This document shows positions 25,301 to 36,731 of a stretch of 64,000 nt of DNA, piece after piece (within the stretch, counting starts at the first letter, position 1; every line of letters starts with the position of its first letter). The stretch is from Mya arenaria. Taxonomy: Eukaryota; Mollusca; Bivalvia; Myida; Myidae. The notes under the pieces were generated by a model that saw only the letters and a list, made by a program, of their open reading frames with translations, was not told the DNA's origin and did no database searches. The position numbers and the translations under genes are program-made. The stretch is taken from assembly GCF_026914265.1 (NCBI RefSeq), contig NC_069134.1:68069594-68133593 (forward strand), in the 5' to 3' direction.

Positions 25301-28300
25301 CACATAATTAACACATAGTTTGTTTAATTGTGTCTTCGGCGACCTACCAATACACGTGATTGGACCAATTGCAAGCGTCTGCTAATTAACAGATAGACTA
25401 TATAGAGTGATCAGTGTAGCGGAAAAAGCAGCTGGTCGCATTATTCACATGGTAACTAAGACACTTTTATGACCTATTGGGGGTAGTTTTGAATGTGTTA
25501 ATGACCCATGCATATTTGTGTATTACAATTTCTGCAACTTTTACTAGCCTAGTCGTTTTTGACCGAAATTATAAAAAAAAGAAGAAAATATCGGACCGAT
25601 TTTTTTTACACTTTTTGAAACTGAAATCAGTCTGGCTTGGTCAAAATCGGTCCAGACCGGCAAATTGCCGGTTTTGAGAAGCCCTGATGTGTATGTATTG
25701 ATTTGAAAAAGGAGTATAACTTTTCATTAACTAGATGTCTTAAAAAAGACTTCTTTTCATATTGCTTGGCAGTATGGCTCATTTCAATATCTATTGAAAA
25801 GATGATACCAATCATTATTCTTATAACAGACAGCAAGCACACATCGTTCCCCAACCTCTGGTGACCTCAACAAGAACTTCCAATACAGTTATAAGCTAAG
25901 GCCAATATAAAATAATTGCTAGATTTTCATCCAAATTTTTTAAATGGGGTGGGTGGGGGGGGGGGGGGGGTGGTGGTGACATTTTATTTTTCTTAGTTGA
26001 CTGTTTTACTGTTTGATATGTATTTATGCTTTCTCTTATTGCTTTAGAGACCTTATACATGTGTACGAACCATAAAAATAATTGTAACTATTCTCCTTTT
26101 AAACATGTGAAAATCAACACCATAGGTATGAATAAGCACTGTTCCCGTACAGTACTGTAACAATACGCAAAAACAAACCCTAGCTCAAAATTTTAAGTTA
26201 ATAAAATTTAAGAGGCAGAAGAAAAAAAAGGAGACTGGTGTGATGAAAATCTAGCAATTGATTTATAGTTGCCTCACAATACAGAATTCATAAAAAAAAA
26301 GAGTTTCATAGCTTCAACAGTTTTAAATGTACTCTTAGAAACAACAACAAACACTATACATCCAACATAGAGATTCATTAAAATATCAATATAATCACAT
26401 TACAGCTAAATATCCACTAAAAGAGGTATGTTTTCAAATTAACTGGTTGTAATCAACTTCTGTTGTTTATTTTGATTCAGACTTTCTAAGATGCAGCTGT
26501 CTTTAAACTAACCCATGCACTAGAACAAACATCAACCCCAGACCAAATGTAAGCAAATTCAGCGGAACGATTTAAACATACATCACATACCATTCCCAAG
26601 GTAAAATATTCCAAAAGATATTAAAATGCTGTAACTGAGATTTCAGAACCAGTCTGAAAAATAATGGAAAGCTGCAGGTGGAAAGTTTTGGATAATCTCT
26701 TCATTTTTACTAGAACAATAAGCTGGAATATTCTCATTTTTTGCAAAAGGTGCAATTAATAAAAATTGTATTTATTGGCGACTGTGTTGTGTTTAGACTT
26801 CACAACTGACACATGAAAAGGAGCTTCAGTAATATCACAGGCATATGAACTTTCACAGCATTGAAATAAGGACATAAATATACTTCAAGATAAGTCACCT
26901 CTTGATTGTTTTTAAAAAAATTAAACATTTTTCCCTTGTTCACAGCAAACTCAAGGGAGACAACTGTGACTGGTTCTTGCAAAATGCATATCAATTACTC
27001 CCCTTACTTTGCAGTACTTTATGATAAAGAATAACAACTAAATAATGAAACAGATTTTCTTGTTATCTAAATCTTGGATCAAAATTTATAAATCATATTT
27101 AAGAATCTTTTTGCAGTTTAACAGAATAAGCAAAAAATTGAGATGTTTTTAAAAATTGTAAATTTACTAACTCCTTAAAGGTCTTACATTGTTCATAATC
27201 AACATTTGATAGATTCTAATCAATATGTTTTTAATATATACAGAACATGTAGATTATTTTATCAAAATAAATGTTCACATTGTATACGCTATTTTTTTTA
27301 ATGTTTTCCTGGCCCCCATAGACGATTACCGAAACCTGATATGTTGACCAAGTTGTTCCACTTGCTCATTATCATACAAATCAATAACATGGGTTACAAT
27401 ACAGCTGGTAATTAGTTTACATATTAAATTTCTTCAGATATTTAGGTTTCGTTATTTGATGCTGGTGATGTAAACAGATACTAGGACTGCACTCTTTTTA
27501 CTCATATTTGAATGATGCCAAAAAACAATCTAACACACATTCTAGGATATAATTTTCCCGCGGGGGGGGGGGGGGGGGGGGGGCGGCGATCTTAGGTGCT
27601 ACTACTGCTCCTCTTATGAAAATTATATACAGTCGAAACCCGCTGGCTGGATATTTTAGGGACCTGCAATAATACTTAGTACCGTGTGTATACCAAGCTA
27701 AGCAGCAAAGCTTACATAGAAAAATTGTTCCTTAAATCAAGATTGAGCCAAGTGATATCAAGCCATTGGGTTTCGACTGTAGAAATATAAAAAATTGCTT
27801 AAAATGAAATAAAAAATTTGAAATCCCTTGGCAACTGAACTAGTTGATACTGACAATATGAAATCCATTAGTGGAAGATGGTTTAATACAGTAATTATCT
27901 TGTTTCTAAATAGCAACCCAAACATGTCAACCAGATAGGCTGGCTGCAGGCATAGTGTATATTCTGACCTTTAGTTTTGAACGGAAAAAGATCTAAAGAT
28001 ACACTGTCTTAACCAACGAATTACAGATGAGAGCTTATCTAAATGTTTATGCATGTGTTCTGCCAAATGTTTAAAACAAACAAAATGATATTCACAGTGT
28101 GGCATGCACAAGTCACAACAAAACATATAAAATATCAATACTTGCAAGTCTGAGGTAAACATACATGAATTGTGTACAACAGAATATAAATAATACAATG
28201 ACAACATGTTTGAGAGGCTGAGAGTGGCCTAGTGGTATAAGGTGCCAACCGCTCAACCTTAGAGGTTATAAATGGGTTCGATCCCCACAATGGGTACCTT

Positions 28301-30657
28301 TTCATGGCCTCTATAGATAAACACCAGCACTGGACTCTGCTCAGAAAACTGCGTTGTGAGTGATTACAATAGCTTTTGTCAAAATCAAGCTAAAAGAAAT
28401 CTAATGTTTAACAAGAGCTGTCACAGAGACAGCGCGCTCGACTATTCCGCGACTTTTCAGTGTAAGGATTGAAAAGTTTTGGCCAAACATGCATGGATCA
28501 CTGTTAGATTATATGATGCCTGCGAAGATTTGTGTAAAATTAAAAAAAACATTCAGCCTTTAATGAAATACAGACTTGATGGAAATAGCATGGAATACAT
28601 TAAATGATTATATGTTGTATACAATAATATTCTAAGTCCAATAATAAAGGGCAATTATTTGCAAAATACAGTGATATAACTTGGTTATTCAAGTAGGTTG
28701 GGTGGTTGAATACCATTGTATAATTAAAAGCCTCAATGCAATACATCAAGTAGTTGCTGAGATACTAACCTATGTGTGCTTACATGCAAAACCTTAACCA
28801 GATTTTCTAAGTCAAATAATAAAGGCCCATAATTTGCATTATATTCAAAAAAGTGTTATCTAACTTCATTAATTAAGTAGGTTAGATAGTTGGGAATACA
28901 TATCTAAAGTTTCAATGCAATACATGATGTATTTGCTGAGATATTGACTTAAATGTGCTTGCACGCAAAACCTTAACCAGAATTTCTAAATCGAAAAATA
29001 AAAGGCAATTATTTTGCATTAAGTGCATCTGGAGTTATCTCACTTGGTTAATTAAGTAGGTTGGATGGTTGAGTACCTTTGTATAAAGTCTCAATGCAAT
29101 ACATCAAGTAGTTGCTGAGATATTAACCTAAATGTGCTTACATGCAAAACCTTAACCAGAATTTCTAAGTCGAATAATAAAGGACAATTATTTGCATTAC
29201 ATTCAAATAATTGTTATCTAATTTGATTAATTTAGTAGGTTAGATAGTTGGGGATACATATCCAAAGTTTCAATGCAATACATGATGTATTTACTGAGAT
29301 AATGACTTAAAGGTGCTTACATGCAAAACCTTAACCAAGGTTTGACGTCGACACCGACACTAGGGTGAGTAGTATAGCTCTTCTTATTCTTCGAATAGTT
29401 GAGCTAAAAGCATATCCATCATGCTCTCCATATTTTAAATACAAAGACATGCACAAAGCATGGAAGAGACTAAATACGTAAAAGTGTTGCTATTCATAGA
29501 TCAGGGGCGGTATTTATTAAACTTCTAGTCATTTATTAACATAAGTCACTTTATTTAGTATCTCTTTAGTCATATGATATAGAAACTTAAGAATTTACAA
29601 AATTCATTATTTCCATTGACCTTATTGAAAAGAAACAAACATACTGTTATGTTAAGAACACTTAAATACATTTATTTTCATTTGACAATGAAAGTATTAG
29701 AAATCAACTTAAGTTACGAAATGACTTAAGATACTTTATAAATATGGCCCCTGCAAACTAATAACATGCCTTTTGTATTTTAAATGGCCTCCATTCAGCC
29801 ATAAAGCCATGTTAAATGACTTCAATATGATCTGGTATTATGTCTGCCCTTTGGATTTCATCTAAATCATTGTCAAAATTGTGCCAATTTTCAACCATTA
29901 TCCTGACTTTTATTGTGCACTTCAATTATATTACTGGCAATAAAATCATCTATATAATGAATACAATTACATCAATTGACTTCAGTTTGCTATATGAAAA
30001 CACAAATACCCTGTCTAAATATGAAGTAAATATGTTTTCTTTTGGAGTATTGGTTTCATTCTTTACATGCAATACAGTTTTATCTTAAATACAAACAAAC
30101 AAAGTTGAAGGCTATTGATTAAATCATATTTCTTAAACAGAATTCTAAAGTCAGGTTGCTTTTATTCTTGTTCTCAAAATCGCAATACTTCATGAATAAA
30201 AAATCTGATATTTTCGAAAGCCAAATCGTAACACAAAGATGCAAATGAATGAGTGAATTTTCTTTATAAGAGCTGAAACACGAGTACCACAAGCGGATGC
30301 CTGCAATGTTAATCCATTTTTAGCAGACCAAGGAGAATAACAAATGTCTTCTGAACCTTCGTTCTAAGTTTCATGTTTATATCTTTAACTGTTTCAAAGT
30401 TATGACCAACATAAACAATAATTTGTGACAATGTCAACAACAACAACAACAATAACAACACTACTACACGAAGGCTATGGCAATTACTAGACTATATTTC
30501 TAAGACACTAAAAGAATCACTTACTATAATCATGTCTATGCTCCTTGTGGGTCCTATGTGTCCGCTTGTGTGCCATGTGTTCTGTTACCATGGAGACACT
30601 GCTAGAACACTTTGTTGCCATGGCAACATCAACAGACTCTTCTGGGTGGAGTTTCAT
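13370..30657 (-). CDS. FAM110: FAM110-family protein, four coding exons
   Basis: Coding exons on the minus strand: 30657-30525, 21168-21045, 15686-15223 and 14157-13370 (TGA at 13372-13370). They join in frame through GT-AG introns (phases 1, 2, 1) to give 502 residues, or 490 if the better Kozak ATG at 30621 is used. An in-frame TGA lies just upstream of the first Met. Exon 2 has RKSAVELLEASKGEYVKSRQ, which matches the N-terminal FAM110 domain. Exon 3 is Ser/Pro-rich with PPKPG and KPVVPPKPG stretches that could bind SH3 domains. The last exon ends with VERFFNEMGIDRTVLEP and TSVVERNARIIKWLCNVKKA, which match the C-terminal FAM110 domain. Known: vertebrate FAM110 proteins act at centrosomes and spindle poles in cell-cycle control. 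Vertebrate copies, as I recall, have one coding exon, so the split structure is notable. I cannot assign an A/B/C paralogue. Confidence 0.88.
14158..15222 (-). other. Last intron of the FAM110-family gene
   Basis: AT-rich intron of about 1.07 kb with GTAAGA donor and TTTCCAG acceptor on the minus strand. I see no other feature in it. Confidence 0.7.
16050..16450. repeat. Decayed element with short internal repeats
   Basis: Begins GACCTGTTACAAGAGGGGCA, a diverged form of the GAGCTGTCACAG start seen at 10047 and 28414. It carries two to three degenerate copies of a block with AAAAGGGGCAATAACTC and TGAGTTATTGTCCAGACAC. Probably a short relative of the 145-bp repeat element. It lies in intron 2 of the FAM110-family gene. 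Confidence 0.45.
17098..17993. mobile_element. Inverted-repeat element with internal repeats of about 170 bp
   Basis: Bounded by a perfect 9-bp inverted pair, TGTCTCCCC at 17098-17106 and GGGGAGACA at 17985-17993. Inside are about five diverged copies of a unit of roughly 140-180 bp containing CATATGACCTTTGACCTCTA and CTCTGCACATCATCTCAATA. It closes with GACGGACAGACAGACAA near the 3' end. No ORF of transposase type is present. It sits in intron 2 of the FAM110-family gene. Confidence 0.65.
18000..19150. other. Intronic AT-rich stretch, nothing recognised
   Basis: Part of intron 2 of the FAM110-family gene. No exon with acceptor, donor and coding character was found on either strand. Confidence 0.4.
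19165..19500. repeat. 96-bp tandem repeat, three to three and a half copies
   Basis: The unit contains AATACAGTAATGAAAG, TTTTCAGCAGTCTGAATG and GAGAGAGTTGTCTCCCTTCT and recurs every 96 bases. Because 96 is a multiple of three, frames on both strands stay open for 85-123 codons; these are not supported as genes. Confidence 0.85.
20299..20496 (+). mobile_element. tRNA-derived SINE
   Basis: Head GGTGAGAGTGGTAAAGGTGT resembles an A box and GGTTCGATCCC at 20344-20354 is a canonical B box. Body blocks AGGGGTACTTTCTCATGGCC and GGCAGAGACAGACTCCAGAG, and the ATCAAGCTAAAA end, are shared with copies at 13.0 and 28.2 kb. Confidence 0.75.
20550..20712. repeat. 26-bp tandem repeat, about six copies
   Basis: A CCAGAACCAAGACTATGTCA unit of 26 bases repeats directly downstream of the SINE. 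The first copies are slightly diverged and the last ones nearly identical. Confidence 0.9.
22370..22830. repeat. Degenerate repeats of about 160 bp
   Basis: Three weakly similar blocks contain CTATGACCTT..., a TCATGATGGATAATTATTGC-type segment and AGGACTGTAAGATCAA-type segments. They resemble the internal repeats of the other elements in this window but no ends could be defined. Intronic in the FAM110-family gene. Confidence 0.35.
22831..24835. other. Intronic AT-rich stretch, nothing recognised
   Basis: Part of intron 1 of the FAM110-family gene. The ORF at 23854-24051 has no coding character or splice context. Confidence 0.4.
24844..25686. mobile_element. hAT-like non-autonomous DNA transposon (843 bp)
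   Basis: Ends are CAGGGGTTCTAAAATTTTGG at 24844 and, read inward on the other strand, CAGGGCTTCTCAAAACCGG from 25686. Subterminal ATCGGTCC...ACC blocks also pair. The element is flanked by a perfect 8-bp direct repeat, ATGTGTAT, at 24836-24843 and 25687-25694. Known: CAGGG termini and 8-bp target duplications are typical of hAT elements. No transposase ORF is present, so it would depend on an element elsewhere. It lies in intron 1 of the FAM110-family gene. Confidence 0.85.
25946..25977. repeat. G-run with GGGT neighbours
   Basis: A run of about 19 G, preceded by GGGGTGGGT and followed by GGTGGTGG, on the plus strand. It has quadruplex-forming character. Confidence 0.7.
25980..28215. other. 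Intronic AT-rich DNA with a second G-run at 27562-27583
   Basis: No exon or RNA gene recognised. The G-run at 27562 is preceded by CCCGC and followed by GCGGCG. Otherwise plain intron sequence of the FAM110-family gene. Confidence 0.4.
28219..28401 (+). mobile_element. tRNA-derived SINE, best preserved copy
   Basis: Head GAGAGTGGCCTAGTGGTATA is a good A box and GGGTTCGATCCC (about 28275) is the B box. It continues with GGGTACCTTTTCATGGCC, CTGCTCAGAAAACTG and ends ATCAAGCTAAAA. It abuts the next element within about 10 bases. Confidence 0.8.
28411..29405. mobile_element. Inverted-repeat element with internal repeats, forward copy
   Basis: Starts CAAGAGCTGTCACAGAGACA, with GCTCGACTATTC at 28436-28447 mirrored by GAATAGTTGAGC at 29393-29404. 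Internal direct repeats of about 180 bases contain TCAATGCAATACATCAAGTA, GTTGCTGAGATA and ATGCAAAACCTTAACCAGA. The same ends and body occur in reverse orientation at 55626-56392. No transposase. Confidence 0.75.
29406..30524. other. Intronic AT-rich stretch
   Basis: It leads up to the first coding exon of the FAM110-family gene and contains a short (AAC)n run near 30438-30463. Nothing else recognised. Confidence 0.4.
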
Positions 30658-31735
30658 AGATGAAGGCGTATGACATCAGGTATTCAAAATGGATCTACAT
30701 GTAGTATAGTGTAGCGCTTCATTTCAGGTATTAATTTCCGTGAAGTTTTAGGCACGCATTTCTCAATTATGTGTTAGTCTATTTTGAGATGGATGTTATT
30801 CCCTGAGCGCTCATCTGAAAAGAATAGAAAAAGATAACAAGATTTCCTTTTTTGTCAATTTATGGCGCATTCAAGCTGAAAGGAATGGAAAATATCCGCA
30901 GATTTGCTGATACCAATGATTTACTTCCTCAATCTATAACACTCAATAAACTAAAGATACAAGATATGTCTAATGTCCATTTTTACGAAAAGCTCTTTGT
31001 ATTGAGTAACCTTTTTTCCATAAAATAATTAATAATACTATACTAAAAAAACATGTTCTTACAAAGTTCTTAAGTTTACATGTGTTAAGTGCCTTTGATC
31101 AATCTAAAGTCGAACATGTTAATCATTTAAACAAACATCAACTAACTTAAAGATATGTCCTAAAGTATCAAACTGGTCACAACATTGTAAGCCAAGTTGG
31201 CACACTTCAAAGCTTAATTATCTTGTGGCGACTGACTCATTTCCCGATAATCAACTCGTCCATTAAACAGTTAAACAGCTTATCAGGTAGGCGGGCAATA
31301 GTCACATTATAGTCCTGTCACAGAAAGGCTGCTATCTACCCCAATAGTCATTCAAAAAATGAGTAATACCATTTACTAAATCTCTCTGTAGTTGATACAG
31401 AATGAATGAATGAATGAAGAATTTAAACGAAATATGGATTCAATTAATAGTCATGTTTCAATAAAAACATAAATTCCATAAATAGTTATTTTGCAATGTT
31501 TGTGTGTATAGATTATAGAAACCTAAACCCAAATATTTGTGGTAACTTAAATCACAATCTAATGACTGTAATTATTAATTTAGATCTATAGTTAATTCAC
31601 TGCCGTTTATATCTCATGCCATTGATAAAACCAACAATTGACCAGACTAAGTAATAGTTAGTGTTTATTTTGGGTCTTCTTTTCAATTAAGTCGGCAGGC
31701 TTGATTAAGGCCGGCTGGACAAATCATTTAGAAGA
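30658..31735. other. Region 5' of the first FAM110-family coding exon
   Basis: It should contain the 5' untranslated region and possibly a further non-coding exon of the minus-strand gene. I could not fix a promoter or a splice acceptor here. Confidence 0.3.
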
Positions 31736-31744
31736 TAAAAAATA

Positions 31745-31936
31745 AATACTAACGTTTTTAGACTGTTTAAGGTCAAATGCTAACGTTTTTAGACTGTTCA
31801 AGGTCAAATGCTAACGTTTTTAGACTGTTTAAGGTCAAATGCTAACGTTTTTAGACTGTTCAAGGTCAAATACTAACGTTTTTAGACTGTTCAAGGTCAA
31901 ATATTAACGTTTTTAGACTGTTTAAGGTCAAATGCT
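31745..31936. repeat. 32-bp tandem repeat, six copies
   Basis: Unit AACGTTTTTAGACTGTTCAA plus GGTCAAATGCTA, 32 bases, in six nearly identical copies that differ mainly by TTCAA versus TTTAA. Confidence 0.92.
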
Positions 31937-34900
31937 TCCCCAGTGCCTCTAATTTACTACCAGTGTGCATGCATGATGTTCAAAAGAACTCACTGAATGA
32001 AAGCAATTAATGACTGAACATTTGGAAATTAGGTAGTTGGTTTTGTTACTAAATGGAAATCGCGGCAGTTGTAATCTGCGTCATCGATTTTTGATTTTCA
32101 GAGCTCTTCTAAATGATTAAATGTGAATCTGTTCTGCGATCTGATTGGTGGAGACATGATTCTGAACACTTATATATAGGTACAGGACATGGGACGTGGC
32201 AGGTTTCCTTTTTCCAACAGTAACTGGACATAAAATTAGCCAAGTTTAGAATGGACAAGGTGCTGTAAACAGTTGACATAGTGCTAAGGGAGAAAAGAGA
32301 GCATTATATCACTCCATGAGTCATAAGTAAATTTTGAATTTGACAGAAAATGGTAGGAATTGTGTTTAAATGAAGTTTGTAATATTATGTTTCAACTGCC
32401 AAATATGTCAAGTTTGTATTTATTTATAGTCATGTTTAAGTTATAATCAAAACAAAAGAAACATTTGATTATCTTGGCATTAAATTTTATGAAGGCAGAA
32501 AGGTGCACATGCTGGTCTCCATGAGGGAAGAATGGTGCTACTAAAAAAGAACAGGGTTAAGCACCTTTCCATAACTGTTCAGCTTAAACCCTAATGATAT
32601 ATATTAAATATGTCTAGTGTCAAATATATGAACAACAAAAAATTGAAATTTGAACCCGAGCTTTTTTTAAGTGTGTTAATCCTTCATAAAACGGTTAATT
32701 AAACCACAATTAATTGAAATCCATCAAAAAGGTCTTGAACGTGACAAACAAAATACATGAAAGGATCTATCAAGATTAGCCCACACTTTGACAATATTAT
32801 TTACAAGGTTTTGACAGTGTTTTTGATGTTATCTTTCCCACAGTAATACAAAACGACATTGAAAATATTGTTAAAGGAAGGTCATACACAACCTGTATTT
32901 TTCTTGTGTTCAATGTATAGTGTAAATTTAAGACTTGAAAGAAATATTAACATGTTGAAGAATAATCTTGTCATCACTACATTTTTACAACAGTGAACAT
33001 AAATTACAGCAAATTACGATCCCAACATTTACAACATACTGAATAAAAAACAGAAAAACTCAACTCAGCGTAGCAATATATATCAATAATTCAATATTTA
33101 TCACGTCTGACAATGAGGACATGACTAACATTAATGAAGTTTATATACTTTCCTTTAACATACGCCTGTTTTACTCATCTATCTATAGGCACATTTTACC
33201 TCTCACATAAACCATTTTTTTAATAATTCTGAATATTAAAACTAAAATCACACCATGCAAACATCATTTTTGTTCAAAATTCAAACAAAATGTACAATCT
33301 GATATAAATATAATATGTAAACATAATATAAGTTATACATACAAGATGGGTTATAACAAGTCCAAGAAATGTACTCAAGGTAAGCCATATATCATTAAAA
33401 AAAAATGTTTGGAACAACTTTTACCACATTGTCAATTTTTACACAACTTCAGAAAGCAATATATCTGCATGATATTCAAAAGATCAACATGTTTTTCATC
33501 TACTGCAAGCATTGTTATCAGAACAGAACAAAACAGAACTTTTTTTTTACCTACCAACCAAGTAAATAGCCATGGTATTATTGTATACTACACAGACCCA
33601 GTCGCAGAATAACCAGACTAGGATAATTAAGTGGTCTTGATATCTGTACATGTCTGGCAAACATTGGGTTCAATACTAGACAAGAAAACTACACTTGAAA
33701 CTAACAAGTTATTACGACTGCAATAATTAAGTTCTTTGATACATGAACAATTACTTCCTTATAATTTATCATGAAAGCTCAAGTAACACTAAGTCCATTC
33801 TAATAAAAAAATCCACTAAGTTCGAGTCAGATAAATGTACCTTTGGTTACTAAAAAGTAAACAAAAAAGAGGATATGCAACTCCAGGTGCTGATAGGCTG
33901 CAAACCTTATAACCTAAATAGTAGTGAATTAAAGTTAGGATACATGTAAAAATGGTAATATGGTCTTTGACCTTATTAAAGTAAGTGCGGCTGTAACCTT
34001 GAACTTTGTTGAAAATGCTGAAGCCATGTCTGTGCATACCATTTCCTGTGCATACCATTTCCTGTGCATACCATTTCCTGTGGATAGCATTCGTGTCCTT
34101 ATTTCAAAATCCTTTCATGCTTTAGAGTTATGGATACAAAATATGCATTATCTTTTGACATCTCACAGTAAACTGACCTGGGTGTTGCCATGACCTTCAA
34201 GGTATATGGCCTCTGTACATACATAATAAATAAGTTTCCCATCAAGCCAGAATATACTGTGTGACCATATGACAAAATGCCTCCTTTTCAAGTTTAAAGT
34301 GTTATACTCAGCTGTATTGGTACTTTACATTGACCTTGTTAAAGAAAGAGAGTTCTCTTGGAAAAGATTTAAGGTATTGCACCCGAAGTTCCTTGTATTT
34401 CACTCTATATACATGTAGCTGTTGCTTTAACTCTATACCTAGATGCGACTTGGATGTATTCCATTCTTATTAATTTTACGTCACTTTATAATATAATATT
34501 CTAAACACTTAAATTTGTGATGGCTTCATGACCGTCTGGCCATTTAGCCAATGGCTGCAGGCAGACCTTTATAAACTTTAACAACGAAAACAAACTTTAA
34601 TTAAGAACTTATAATTGATTATATAAATTATGGCTAAATAAATTAGTCTTTATTAAAGATTCTTGTTCTACGTTGTAAAAATTGTGACCATTATAAATAT
34701 TACTATAATTCATGACTACAATTGATGCTTATAATCATTGCCATGTATTCACCACTAAGGTAAAGTCAGCTAGGGATATGGACTCCACTAGTCTGCAAAT
34801 TTCCAAATATCAGATATTAAAAAGACTCCTGAAAGTACAGTGGGGTTCTTTGGTCAAAATAAACAGCCACTTCAGACTCTTTGTTATGGCTACTCTATGG

Positions 34901-36730
34901 TAAAAAGAACATAATGAATGTCTAAAGGTTAAAAAGGCTCCCTTAACGCGCATTTTTGAGGCTAGGTTTCTTGTACAGGCCTAAATTGCTAAAATTAAAA
35001 AATAAACAGCTCAACAAAAGTTTAAAAAATAAGTTTTAGATACACCGAATTTCATACAGACATACTACAAAACCAATTTAAAACAACAAGTTAATTATAG
35101 AAACAAATACGATTATATTTCTGAAATTAAACATATTAAAATATCCTACCTGAAAATACCTGTGTAAATTTCAAAACAAACTGTCACATTGACGGAAGTG
35201 TCCCCATTGTCAAGGGCAGTCACTCTTATCATCTGAAATAGAAGGCTATTCATTTTGAAGAGTTGCGCCCCTTATTAAACGCATCTCATTCGATACTCCT
35301 CGGATATTTCCAGCGAAAACAAACTGAATAGGACGGTTTACAATGTCATAAATCTTTTAACTACGCTGCAAGTAGATCGCGTAGTCATTTAAATTCAGCA
35401 GTTAAACTTAATGACTTTACTCTTTTGAAATTTAATTATTACTGCAATAATACACTTCACTGGCAACCAATTTAAACTAAATAATACAGAAAACACGTTA
35501 AAACACTAGAACTAATTATCTCATTTAAATTTTAACGAACAACTTCTAATGATATACCGGCATTCATCCGAGGTTGGTTTCGATGGAAAATGGCCGAAGA
35601 GTTCCGATTGAACGCATATATGTTTTATTTTTATTTTTCAAGTAATGATCTAAAAAGATAATACATTTTAGCTGGGACCAATTATCCTGCTCCAAGATTT
35701 TAGAACCTAAACTAGATAAACAGTTTACTGACAATGATAAGCATTTTACCTGTTACTTGAAATTGTAAAAGACAAGATTTTTGGGGATGTTTACCAAGCA
35801 ATGCTTACCGGTTCACGTCATGAAAATAGTTCTCGGTCACGTCACCGTTTTAGAATAATTCCCTGGTCAACCATGACAACGGGGTTTACTTTTAAAACTG
35901 TGAAACGAAAAAAAAAGTAAAAAGGCAAAATCCTCAAGAAATTTCTTTAGAAAAAGTTAAATTAGTAGTGCGATTTATTAAAGTTACAATATAATTAAAT
36001 TAACACCATGTGAAATGAACCCGGAAATGGGAACGTTGCGCACGTGCACATTTATGATACATACCACTATCCCTGACTGTGACTCTTTCGAGTTTTGTCC
36101 GGGGATGGGTTTCCCTGCGGGATATCGTCCATCAACCCCCCCCCCCCCCCGGCATCCTCGGTAACTTACCGGTCTAGCAGATAGCGCAGTTGACGCTAAT
36201 TTCTCAGTTATAAACCCATATTTTCACTATAGATTTTTAAAAAAGACAGGTGAATTTTATGTTGCAAAATGAGTCTTTCCTGGCTAAGTTGAAAGGGTCG
36301 GTCCGCGGCCAAAAGAAAATGGTTGACAAAAAATGTTCGGGAAAGAAATTAATTTGAAGTGACCGCGGACCAAAGCTGTGAGACAGATTTAAAGGTGACG
36401 GAAAACCCGTCGCTGAAAGTGGCTGTCTCTGAAAAATCAAAACTCAAAATAAATAAGCAAATATTTAAAAACATAATCTTTTCAGACTATATGTGTGAAT
36501 ATAATTTATAAATACATGCGACACTCATTACTATTAAATGTATTAATGTTTTTTGCGTGCCGTTCAATGATAATGAAGCTTGACACATAACTGTTCATTT
36601 AAAAATTATCATTACGAGTTTGTAATATGCATTACGCCAGCATGTTGCTAAAACAAAAATAACTTAAATGTATCCACAATACTCAAAATTGAATGCATTG
36701 ATGTCTTGCAATATAGTTTAGTACTACTCA
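31937..36730. other. Long AT-rich stretch without a supported gene
   Basis: Only scattered short ORFs. A 16-bp TGTGCATACCATTTCC triplet repeat lies at about 34030-34082, and a C-run at 36136-36150. A block at about 32490-32590 reappears in inverse orientation near 48010-48120, suggesting a dispersed element. CpG and a CACGTG appear around 36000-36060, which may mark a promoter, but this is weak. Confidence 0.35.
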
Positions 36731-36731
36731 C

